From contig DPQS01000074.1 in NCBI GenBank assembly GCA_003537755.1, forward strand, positions 13,556 to 29,897: DNA of 16,342 nt. The letters run 5' to 3'. The notes below the pieces were generated by a model, which made no database searches, had not been told where the DNA came from, and worked only from the letters and a program-made list of their open reading frames with translations. The position numbers were made by a program, and so were the translations under genes. The stretch is from Clostridiales bacterium. Its GTDB lineage: Bacteria; Bacillota; Clostridia; Christensenellales; CAG-314. Below, piece after piece: positions 1-6,859 of the stretch. How positions within the stretch are numbered: the first letter of the stretch is position 1; each line of letters begins with the position of its first letter.

Positions 1-560
1 CCTCGCGCCGCTTCGCCTATTAGGGCTTGATGGTAGGTACGCTTCCCAGCCACAGGCTCGCGGACGATGTCCCTTTATTGGCAACACCTCGCCACCCCCT
101 GATAAAGCTGACTAACCGTTTGTAATCGGCTTGCGTACTTCACGTTGGCTAACTTCGGCGGACGTAGTTTGAAATAGACCGTATAATGTTAATTTCAAAA
201 TATGTCATTGCGAGGCACCGATTGCGATATAAGTATTCAAACGACAACGGTTTTCTAATCGTGCACGTTCGGGTGCCAATCCCCCGAAAGGGTTCCTCTC
301 GTCTGCAATTATTTGTAGCAACGTCTGAATTACAGATAGCAGATATATAGCCGTTTTCAACGTCAGCACTTTTGGTAATACACCCGCAGCGCCGCTACCC
401 CGACCGCCCGCCCCTCATGGTCAAGGGCGTACTTTGTTTGTTGTGGTGGCACTAATGAGGTCTGGCAACCGGCGAAAAAACTTATAAGCGAATAAGGTCT
501 GGTTTAAGTTTATTAAGACGGAACATAACGGCTGTTGCGCAAACGTGTTTTGGCAAGCGC
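1..560. other. Gene-free 5' region of unknown nature
   Basis: No open frame here has a convincing start, ribosome site and recognisable product. The longest frames are about 55 codons or less and are interrupted on both strands. A TATAAT hexamer lies at 182-187 on the plus strand, but I see no good -35 element at the right distance. The stretch around 205-215 carries TCATTGCGAGG, which resembles the start of dispersed repeats seen in many bacterial genomes; this is only a resemblance from memory. Composition is patchy, with a C-rich block near 385-420. It could be a decayed gene, a dispersed repeat or a structured RNA on either strand, and I cannot tell which. Confidence 0.4.
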
Positions 561-648
561 GCGAAAATCTGCTTCATAAGGTTGAAAAAACGCATACGTA
601 GTAACAATTTCAATACAATAATCTTCCCTGCCTTTTCCCAAAGTTTTT

Positions 649-695
649 GGGGAGGGGTGCGGGGAGGGAACTTTTTTCAAAAAGTCCCGCCCCGC
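649..695 (+). repeat. G-quadruplex motif overlapping a long hairpin, in the leader of the LacI-type gene
   Basis: Four G-tracts with loops of 1, 3 and 1 nt (GGGG-A-GGGG-TGC-GGGG-A-GGG, 649-668) fit the canonical G-quadruplex pattern. The downstream part can instead fold as a hairpin. GCGGGG (659-664) pairs with CCCCGC (690-695), then GGG (666-668) with CCC (686-688) across an A/G mismatch, then ACTTTT (670-675) with AAAAGT (680-685). The two folds compete for the same guanines. The element ends 56 nt before the LacI-type start codon, so it probably lies in the 5' leader, though I could not place the promoter firmly (a TACAAT at 614-619 is a candidate -10). Elements of this look can also be dispersed repeats. 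Confidence 0.55.
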
Positions 696-751
696 AACAA
701 AACCCATAAACAAAAAATAAAACTCACACAAAACAAAAAAAAGAGGAAACA

Positions 752-1744
752 ATGGTCAAAATTACCGACGTCGCCGCAAAAGCCGGCGTTGCCAAATCGA
801 CGGTATCCAACGTGCTTACCGGTCGCAAATTCGTAAGTGAAGAGCTCAGACAAAAGGTGCTTACCGCATGCAAAGAGTTGGACTTTCAACCCAACTTCTG
901 CGCTTCGGGCTTGTCGGGAGGCAGCACGCACATAATTGCGCTGGTCATGGAAGCCACGGCGGACATCGACGTGTACCCGTTTTACAAGGACTTGCTGCTA
1001 AGTTGCATGCGCACGGCTTCGACGCTGGGGTATTCGCTGCTTGTATACTACGATTCCGACAAAAACAAACTTATGCAAACGCTTCGTCAGGGGCGCGCAC
1101 CCATCGACGGCGCAATACTGCTTACCCCGGGTGTGGACGACGAACGTCTGTCGCAAATGGAAAGCAATCGCACGCATTGCGTGGTTATCGGACGTCCGCC
1201 CGACAAAAACATCGGTTATGTGGACATCGACAACAAAAACCTGGTGGGCAACGTTTGCGAAAGGCTTATTGCCGACTACGGCACCGACGTGTATCTGCTC
1301 AACAGCAGCCGTAACCTTACCATTTCGCAGGACCGCGCCGAAGGTTTCCGCAAGGTTTGTGCCCGTCACGGTGTAAATGCAGACGAAAGACAGTTTTTCA
1401 GCAACGATTGCACGGTTGACGACGGTCTTGCCGTGGCAAAAGCACTGGTAAAGCGAAACAGTGTGTTTATTACGGCAAACGAAGGTTTGGCAAAGGGCGT
1501 GTACGAAGCGGTTGAACAGGCAGGGCTTGCCGTCGGCACCGACGTGGCGGTGTTTGCTCTCGGTCGAAGTATCGAGCATGGACACTTTGCTCCAAAACTG
1601 AGCTACGCCAAGCAAAATTACGCCGAAATCGGGCGCATAGCGGTGGAATCGCTGATTGCCGAAATCAAGGACGGTCGCAAGTCGGCAATGTTGGTGGAAA
1701 GCGACGTTGTTTTCCGCAATTCCACCTCGCGCGAGCAGGCATAG
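752..1744 (+). CDS. LacI-family transcriptional regulator
   Basis: This encodes a 330-residue DNA-binding sugar-sensing repressor of the LacI/GalR family, close to the usual family length. Residues 4-24 (ITDVAAKAGVAKSTVSNVLTG) are a textbook LacI helix-turn-helix. A hinge-helix segment follows (FQPNFCASGLSGG, about 45-57) with Leu54 at the position that intercalates in the minor groove in this family. The rest, from about residue 60, is a periplasmic-binding-protein-like effector domain. GAGG at 743-746 lies just upstream of the ATG and supports the start. It is monocistronic, closed by its own terminator, and faces in the same direction as the lipoprotein and ABC operon it most likely controls. 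Effector identity and operator are inferred, not shown. Alternative: it acts on distant genes. Confidence 0.93.
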   Translation: MVKITDVAAKAGVAKSTVSNVLTGRKFVSEELRQKVLTACKELDFQPNFCASGLSGGSTHIIALVMEATADIDVYPFYKDLLLSCMRTASTLGYSLLVYYDSDKNKLMQTLRQGRAPIDGAILLTPGVDDERLSQMESNRTHCVVIGRPPDKNIGYVDIDNKNLVGNVCERLIADYGTDVYLLNSSRNLTISQDRAEGFRKVCARHGVNADERQFFSNDCTVDDGLAVAKALVKRNSVFITANEGLAKGVYEAVEQAGLAVGTDVAVFALGRSIEHGHFAPKLSYAKQNYAEIGRIAVESLIAEIKDGRKSAMLVESDVVFRNSTSREQA

Positions 1745-1861
1745 CCGCAGACAATCGAACGGCGTGTATTCCGCTCTTTTGTGTGTGCACACATTGTTGC
1801 GATATGCTTCAATTTAACATTATATAGTTGACGCTTGTACGAGCGGCAATTTGCAAAAGTA

Positions 1862-1891
1862 AACGACGGTCTTGCGGCTGTCGTTTTTTTT
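1862..1891 (+). terminator. Rho-independent terminator after the LacI-type gene
   Basis: AACGACGGTC (1862-1871) pairs with GGCTGTCGTT (1876-1885) as a 10-bp stem allowing G-U pairs. The loop is TTGC, and an uninterrupted T8 run follows (1884-1891). It lies 118 nt after the regulator's stop codon and separates it from the promoter at 2063. The stretch 1892-2062 shows no gene. Confidence 0.88.
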
Positions 1892-2062
1892 GTTGCACTG
1901 GTACCGAAGGCACGGGTCGTACATTAAAATCGCTTGTTCCACTCAAAAAACCGCCGCCGAAACAACAATAAAAACTGCACATTGTCCGTTATTTTGCCTC
2001 GTTGCGACGGCTAATTGACGATTTTTACTCCAAAAAAATTGCAAAAAAATTAAAAATGGGTA

Positions 2063-2091
2063 TTGACAACGATTGTTTGTGATGTTAAAAT
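2063..2091 (+). promoter_or_regulatory. Sigma-70-type promoter of the large surface lipoprotein
   Basis: A perfect -35 TTGACA (2063-2068) and a TAAAAT -10 (2086-2091) are separated by exactly 17 nt. Transcription would begin near 2098. A small inverted repeat, ACAA-CGA-TTGT (2066-2076), sits in the spacer and could be an operator half, which is speculative. Confidence 0.75.
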
Positions 2092-2097
2092 GTAGAA

Positions 2098-2405
2098 AAA
2101 CGGTTTTTTGCGACAGAAGTCCCGCAACAAAAAGCACTGCAAAAAGGAAATTTTTTGCAATTCGCCGCTCCCAAAAGCGAAATTCGGATAAGTAAGGCGG
2201 CAGAAAAAACAGATAGAGGGAACGTTGTCCATCAAACCGTAGTTTTAATAGTTTTCGGAAAATCGGTTTTCTAAAAAAACAACCACTAAACCACAGACGC
2301 AGAAAGAGATTTCGGTGGGCAGGATAGACCCGCAAAACATAAATAAATGGCGACATGTCGCCTGAAAGCGGTTTGAAACAAACACGCAAAAATAAGGAGG
2401 ACGAA
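2098..2405 (+). other. Long 5' leader of the surface lipoprotein gene
   Basis: About 308 nt separate the predicted transcription start from the start codon at 2406. I see no reading frame with a ribosome site in it. It contains a hairpin TGCAAAAA/TTTTTGCA (2138-2145 with 2152-2159), the palindrome at 2349-2362 and a cre-like site at 2363-2376. I recognise no known riboswitch class. The length allows structural control of expression. Confidence 0.5.
2349..2376 (+). promoter_or_regulatory. Palindrome plus cre-like operator in the lipoprotein leader
   Basis: GGCGACATGTCGCC (2349-2362) is a perfect 14-bp palindrome. It abuts TGAAAGCGGTTTGA (2363-2376), which matches the catabolite-responsive-element consensus TGWAANCGNTNWCA at 13 of 14 positions. 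Such sites bind CcpA or other LacI-family proteins. Placed about 270 nt after the start of transcription and 30 nt before the start codon, a bound protein would act as a roadblock. The palindrome could instead act as an RNA hairpin. Confidence 0.42.
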
Positions 2406-5177
2406 ATGAAAAGAAAAAGTTTAGTCATTTTGTTGGCTATCGTGTGCTGCATGACGGTTGTGCTGTGCGCGTGCACCGACAACAACGTTGACGAAAAGCA
2501 CGTTTGCAAGCACGTCTGTCAGCAGTGCGGAGGATGCACATCCGATTGTACCGATACGGAGTGCGCCAACAAGTGCCCCGGGCATAATACGCCCGACCCG
2601 ACACCCACGCCGAAGCATGAGTGCGATCACGTTTGCCCCGATTGCGGCAAGTGCACGTCCGAGTGCACTGACCCCGTTTGCGCGGACAAGTGCAAGGGAC
2701 ACATCAAAGTTGCTGAAATTCTCGTCAATACCGACGACGAAAACGACGGCACAATCGCAAATCCCCGCACTCTGACGGTAGTGCAGGGCAGCAGCGCGGA
2801 ATTTACCTACAACATCAAACCCCGCGACGCCGAAAACAAAAAGATTGACTGGACTTTGGGTACAATTGCCGACGGCGCATTTACCGCGGCAACCGAAGCC
2901 AAACTTACCATCGCCGACACCGGCAGCAAAATCACCGTTACTGCGGCTGCGGACGCTACCGGACTTGTCCTGCAAGGCAAAGCGGCAGACGGCAGCAAAA
3001 CGGAAGTGTACGTGACCATCACCGTAGAGGAATACTTCCCCGTTACGGCAATCGTTTCCGGCAACCTCAAAAAGGTTGAAGACAAAGACTACGACTACGA
3101 ACTGCTTACGGCAAAAGATACCGAATGGGACATGACAGACGGTATCCTGAAGAGAGGTCAGGATTTGCTTGACGGCAAAATCTTCGGCGGTTTGCAAGCA
3201 CCCAGAAACCTTACCTACTACGCAAACATCCGCAACATCGGCTTGACGGTAGAGCCTTCCAACGCTTCCGAAAAGGACGTTAACATTGCCTACTCGCAGG
3301 AAGGCGTTGTTGCAATCGACGCTCTCGGCAATCTCAAGGTTCTCGGCGCGGGAGAAACATACGTAACAATTTCTTCTGTTTCCGAAAAGGACGTTGCAAT
3401 CAAAATTAAGGTAACGGTAGCGGATTCTCTGTACAGAGGAATCACTGTGGAAGCCTACACGGAAGCAGCCGAAGCGGCAAACGTTGCAAGCGGTTGGGAT
3501 CTTGACAGCGACCACGGCACGGAAAAGCAATTCTCTCGCTACGATGACTGGCACCTTGTAATGGTACACAGCAACCAGAAGCGCGGCGAAACGGGCTCAG
3601 ACGGCAACCAGAAGATTTTCTACATGGGCGAAAGCAGCCGTCCCTACGGTATCTGCCTTGAAAACAACGTCAATGCAGGTTCGGGCGCAAGCCTTGAAAA
3701 CTCTGCCGCTATGATGTGGGCAAAAGTCACCATCCCCGAAAGCGCACTGACATTCAACGTAAAAATCGGCAACAACGACAAGACGTACGGCGAATACCGC
3801 GTTGTATTTGTCAAGGAAGACGGCACCGTGACGGTTCTGTCAAACGGTTGGGTAGGCTTTGCCGCTCCCACAAGCGAATCCACGCAAAAGTTTGTTATCC
3901 CCGACGCAATCAAGGGACAAAAAGGCGCGCTTGTAGTCGAACACCGTATGAACCAGGCAGACACCAACGCGGAATTGCAAATCAAAGTGCTCAAGTTTGA
4001 AGGTCTTGTGGCTGTAAGTTCTGTTGTATTCGACAACGCAAGCGCGACCTACAAGCAAGGCGAACGCACGTTCAAAATCACCGCAAAGGTTAAGCCCGAC
4101 AACGCTACCAACGACAAGGTTACTTACGAAATGGCAGAGAACAGCGCGGCAGGCGTAACGGTTGACGCAAACGGTAACGTCAGCGTAACGGCAGAAGCTA
4201 TCGGCGAATATCACATCATTGCAAAGGCTGTTGCCGACGAAACCAAAATTGCGGAATTTGTTCTGACAATCACCGCCGACGAAATCGAAGTTAACGAATG
4301 GACAAACAAATCCCAACTTCTTAACGGCGTTTCGGATGTTAAGTGGGAAATCGTAAACGGCTACAATTCCGGCGCAGGCGAAGGCGTAGACCTTTCTACC
4401 GAACTTGCTACTCCAAAAGTCGATTACTCGGCAATGAAACTTACCAACCGCAAGGTTAAGTCCACGTCGTTTATTATGGCAATGAGCATCCGTACCTTCC
4501 CCAACGAAGTTACTGCCGAAATTGTTGTAAAGGTAATTACCGCTGACGGAACGGAAAATGTAATTCCTACAATCAGCGGCCAAAAGGCAATAGCCGACAA
4601 TGACCCTGCTCACGACGGCAAGATTGACACCTACTACTACGACCTGTCCGCATATATCGGACAAACCGTAACAATCGAACTCGGCGTTGCCAAGCCCTGC
4701 TACCATGCAGTTGTCACGGCGGTAAGATTCAGCGGAAACGAACTTAACGTAACGGAATGGAAAAACAAGACAGCTATTCTTAATACGGAATCCGACGCCT
4801 GGGCTGTCAACGGAACATGGAACGCCGGTCCCGGCGAAGGCGTAGACCTGCAAGGCGCAAACAGTTATCTGTCCAACGAGTTTGTACTCGGTGCGTTCAA
4901 CGCTAAGTTTACTTTCGGCGCACGTATATTCAAAGGTCAGGAAGGCGACAAGGGTTGGCCGAAAGTGAAGTTGGTTGTAGTTGCAAACGGCAAAGAAAAC
5001 ATTGTTAAAGCAATCGGCGCAACCGAAGATACCGTCGAATTCAACAAAGACGATATCGTACAAACATCTTACGATTTGTCCGCATTTATCGGTCAGAAAG
5101 TAGAAATTCGCATTGTTTGCACAACGGAAGTTTACCACTGCGTAATTGCAAACATTGCAATGGGTGCAATTGCCTGA
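2406..5177 (+). CDS. Cysteine-rich multi-domain surface lipoprotein, probable glycan-binding
   Basis: This encodes 923 residues. The start at 2406 is chosen over an in-frame ATG at 2355 because AAGGAGG (2394-2400) precedes it and a signal peptide begins there. The lipobox LCAC puts the lipidated cysteine at residue 23. Two 29-residue repeats follow (32-60 and 71-99), each with seven cysteines in identical spacing C-x3-C-x2-C-x2-C-x3-C-x4-C-x3-C, bounded by His and joined by a PDPTPTP linker. Then come Ig-like (Big_2-type) segments at about 101-225 and 285-350, a beta-rich segment of about 180 residues, and another Ig-like segment at about 535-625. Two tandem homologous C-terminal modules (about 628-777 and 779-923) share EW-NK, GEGVDL and YDLSA-IGQ-V signatures and look like jelly-roll carbohydrate-binding modules. 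No catalytic domain is recognised. Surface glycan capture is inferred from architecture and from the downstream sugar transporter and putative hydrolases. Confidence 0.85.
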   Translation: MKRKSLVILLAIVCCMTVVLCACTDNNVDEKHVCKHVCQQCGGCTSDCTDTECANKCPGHNTPDPTPTPKHECDHVCPDCGKCTSECTDPVCADKCKGHIKVAEILVNTDDENDGTIANPRTLTVVQGSSAEFTYNIKPRDAENKKIDWTLGTIADGAFTAATEAKLTIADTGSKITVTAAADATGLVLQGKAADGSKTEVYVTITVEEYFPVTAIVSGNLKKVEDKDYDYELLTAKDTEWDMTDGILKRGQDLLDGKIFGGLQAPRNLTYYANIRNIGLTVEPSNASEKDVNIAYSQEGVVAIDALGNLKVLGAGETYVTISSVSEKDVAIKIKVTVADSLYRGITVEAYTEAAEAANVASGWDLDSDHGTEKQFSRYDDWHLVMVHSNQKRGETGSDGNQKIFYMGESSRPYGICLENNVNAGSGASLENSAAMMWAKVTIPESALTFNVKIGNNDKTYGEYRVVFVKEDGTVTVLSNGWVGFAAPTSESTQKFVIPDAIKGQKGALVVEHRMNQADTNAELQIKVLKFEGLVAVSSVVFDNASATYKQGERTFKITAKVKPDNATNDKVTYEMAENSAAGVTVDANGNVSVTAEAIGEYHIIAKAVADETKIAEFVLTITADEIEVNEWTNKSQLLNGVSDVKWEIVNGYNSGAGEGVDLSTELATPKVDYSAMKLTNRKVKSTSFIMAMSIRTFPNEVTAEIVVKVITADGTENVIPTISGQKAIADNDPAHDGKIDTYYYDLSAYIGQTVTIELGVAKPCYHAVVTAVRFSGNELNVTEWKNKTAILNTESDAWAVNGTWNAGPGEGVDLQGANSYLSNEFVLGAFNAKFTFGARIFKGQEGDKGWPKVKLVVVANGKENIVKAIGATEDTVEFNKDDIVQTSYDLSAFIGQKVEIRIVCTTEVYHCVIANIAMGAIA

Positions 5178-5184
5178 TGTAAGC

Positions 5185-5213
5185 AAAAATACGACACGTA
5201 TGCAAATTTTTGC
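5185..5213 (+). repeat. Intergenic element, copy A (AAAAA...ACGTAT-NN-AAATTTTTGC)
   Basis: Eight nucleotides after the lipoprotein stop codon lies A5-(6 nt)-ACGTAT-GC-AAATTTTTGC. A diverged copy in the same orientation at 11974-12001 shares 16 of the last 18 positions. GCAAAAAT (5183-5190) can pair with ATTTTTGC (5206-5213) to make a weak A/T-rich stem. It could be a poor terminator, an operator, or a piece of a dispersed element. The function is not known. Confidence 0.4.
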
Positions 5214-5239
5214 AACGGTTCGTAATTAAGAAAATCAAT

Positions 5240-5278
5240 CCGACGGTTGTCAAAGCGGCATGTTTTGGCAGCCGTCGG
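5240..5278 (+). other. 17-bp stem-loop between lipoprotein and ABC operon
   Basis: The 17-nt arm at 5240-5256 (starting CCGACGG) pairs fully with 5262-5278 (ending CCGTCGG), allowing three G-U pairs, around a 5-nt loop GGCAT. There is no T-run on either side, so it is not a standard terminator. It may stabilise a 3' end, serve as a processing site, or belong to a repeat. No gene is seen in the rest of 5178-5463. Confidence 0.55.
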
Positions 5279-5376
5279 CAGTATCGTTGCGGCTGTAGAG
5301 CAAGGCATTGCCTGTACGGGTCCGCCACCCGTCGCGACGAAGTTACCCCAAAAAACTTTGCCTGTCGCAAGGCAGC

Positions 5377-5419
5377 GTGCGCGATGACCTTTTATTATCG
5401 GTTTTCTGACGTCGCGCAC
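5377..5419 (+). other. GC-rich stem with wide loop
   Basis: GTGCGCGATG (5377-5386) pairs with CGTCGCGCAC (5410-5419), 10 bp including one G-U, around a 23-nt A/T-rich loop. No T-tract follows. It lies 45 nt before the promoter of the transporter operon. Its role is unknown. Confidence 0.35.
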
Positions 5420-5448
5420 ATTTGTCTGCGCAGGCGCAAAATGCATTG

Positions 5449-5492
5449 TTTTTCAAAACTCTCTTGAAAAAACCACTACATTCCGCTACAAT
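5449..5492 (+). promoter_or_regulatory. Promoter of the sugar ABC/GxGYxYP operon with overlapping inverted repeat
   Basis: TTGAAA (5464-5469) and TACAAT (5487-5492) are separated by exactly 17 nt. The predicted start near 5499 gives a leader of only about 13 nt before the ATG at 5512. The inverted repeat TTTTTCAA (5449-5456) / TTGAAAAA (5464-5471) overlaps the -35 element, where a bound repressor would block polymerase. The LacI-type regulator is an obvious candidate but the link is inference. Confidence 0.65.
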
Positions 5493-5511
5493 AGACTAAT
5501 CGGAGGCAACT

Positions 5512-6858
5512 ATGAAAAAGAAGATTCTTTCACTTTTACTCGTCGTCGCGTTGATGGCAACGGCTTGTCTGGCTCTTGCGGCTTGCAACGACAACAACGG
5601 CGATGACAATAACAAACCCGGCGGCGAACTGAAAGGCTCCGTCAAAATCTGGTGGCCGGGCGGCTCGCCCACAATCGAAGCGGCAATCAACAAGGCAAAG
5701 GCGGAGTACGAAGCCGCTCACGAAGGCGTGACAATCGACATCGCCACGCAAAGCACAGCCGACTTCTACAGCAGTTACACGATGGCTTTGATGAACAAGG
5801 ACAACTTCCCCGACATCGCCTACGTGGATCACGTGTTTGTGCAACGTCTTGCATACGACGGACTTATCGGCAATTTGTCCGATTACGGCGCGGACGAAGT
5901 GAAAGACAAGTTTATCGACTCGTTGTGGAGCACGACGCAGTTTAACGGCGGCACATACGCACTGCCCATGAGCGCAAACGTACTTACCGTCGCTTACAAC
6001 AAGGCACTGCTCACCAAGGTGCTCGGCAAGGAATTTAACGACGCCGACATGCCCAAAAACTGGACCGAATACATGGCAATCGGCAAAAAGATCGAAGAGT
6101 ACAACACTGCCAACAACCTGACGGGTAACAACAAACTGTATCTTACGACAGTACCTGCAGGTACCGGCAACGAAAGTATGGGCGCAATGTTCTTCATGTC
6201 CTACGCGGCACGCAGCGGCGGCAGACTGATGAACGACAACCTTACCGCAATGGAACTTGCCACGGAGCAGAACAAATCGGCGGCTGCAAAAATCAAGCAA
6301 CTGGGCGACCTGGGGTACACCCCGACAAGTTTTTCCGAAAGCAAGTTTGAAACGGGCAAAGTAGCCTTCATCGAAATGGGACCGTGGAAACTGATTGACT
6401 ACTCGCGTATCAGCGCGTCGCAAAATGACATCTGCGACATCCGCTACACCAATGTGTTCCCGCTAAGCAGCGGCGGACAGACGCAGGGTGCACTTGGCCT
6501 GTATTCGCTGGTTATGACCAAAAAGACCAAAAACGCCGCCCTTGCCGCAGACTTCATTAAGTACCTGACGACAAGCGACGAAATTCAGTTGGCGCACAAC
6601 ACGGTGCAAAACCTGATGCCTACAACCAAGACGGCAATCGCCAACGAGTACTATCAGACGGCTGAGTGGAGCGTGTTTATCAACCAACTCAACAACATCG
6701 TGGCTCGTCCCGGTTCGGCAGCATGGCCTGCAATTCAGCGTTCCCTTGCGGAATACGTAACGCAACTTGTAACCGGCGACAAAAACGGCGTCCCCGACCA
6801 GCTTGACGCAATCGAAATTCAACTGAATGAGGCTCTCGAAGACCTGGAAGACGAATAA
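5512..6858 (+). CDS. Sugar ABC transporter substrate-binding lipoprotein (CUT1 type)
   Basis: This encodes 448 residues, typical for family-1 extracellular solute-binding proteins. The start is supported by GGAGG (5502-5506). A signal peptide ends in the lipobox LAAC with lipidated Cys25, followed by an Asn/Asp-rich linker. The mature part begins KIWWPGG (about 45-51) and contains the class pattern FPDIAYVDHVFVQRLAYDG, YALPMSANVLTVAYNKALL, a region near 'KVAFIEMGPWKL', and a C-terminal 'ALAADFIKYLT' helix as in maltose/oligosaccharide-binding proteins. It is the first gene of the operon and nearly touches the permease. It probably binds an oligosaccharide released outside the cell. The exact ligand cannot be read from the sequence. 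Confidence 0.94.
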   Translation: MKKKILSLLLVVALMATACLALAACNDNNGDDNNKPGGELKGSVKIWWPGGSPTIEAAINKAKAEYEAAHEGVTIDIATQSTADFYSSYTMALMNKDNFPDIAYVDHVFVQRLAYDGLIGNLSDYGADEVKDKFIDSLWSTTQFNGGTYALPMSANVLTVAYNKALLTKVLGKEFNDADMPKNWTEYMAIGKKIEEYNTANNLTGNNKLYLTTVPAGTGNESMGAMFFMSYAARSGGRLMNDNLTAMELATEQNKSAAAKIKQLGDLGYTPTSFSESKFETGKVAFIEMGPWKLIDYSRISASQNDICDIRYTNVFPLSSGGQTQGALGLYSLVMTKKTKNAALAADFIKYLTTSDEIQLAHNTVQNLMPTTKTAIANEYYQTAEWSVFINQLNNIVARPGSAAWPAIQRSLAEYVTQLVTGDKNGVPDQLDAIEIQLNEALEDLEDE

Positions 6859-6859
6859 T

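Noticed and set aside
2355..2405. Upstream in-frame ATG extending the surface lipoprotein by 17 residues
   Set aside because: The extension is polar and would bury the signal peptide; AAGGAGG lies inside it at the right distance for the ATG at 2406.
1943..2509. Minus-strand frame of 188 codons over the lipoprotein promoter and leader
   Set aside because: Overlaps a strong plus-strand promoter and the start of the lipoprotein gene; Phe/Leu-rich translation of A/T-rich leader with no recognisable domain.
3840..5186. Minus-strand frame of 448 codons opposite the surface lipoprotein
   Set aside because: No ribosome site or family signature; Cys/Phe/Asn-rich shadow of the sense repeats.
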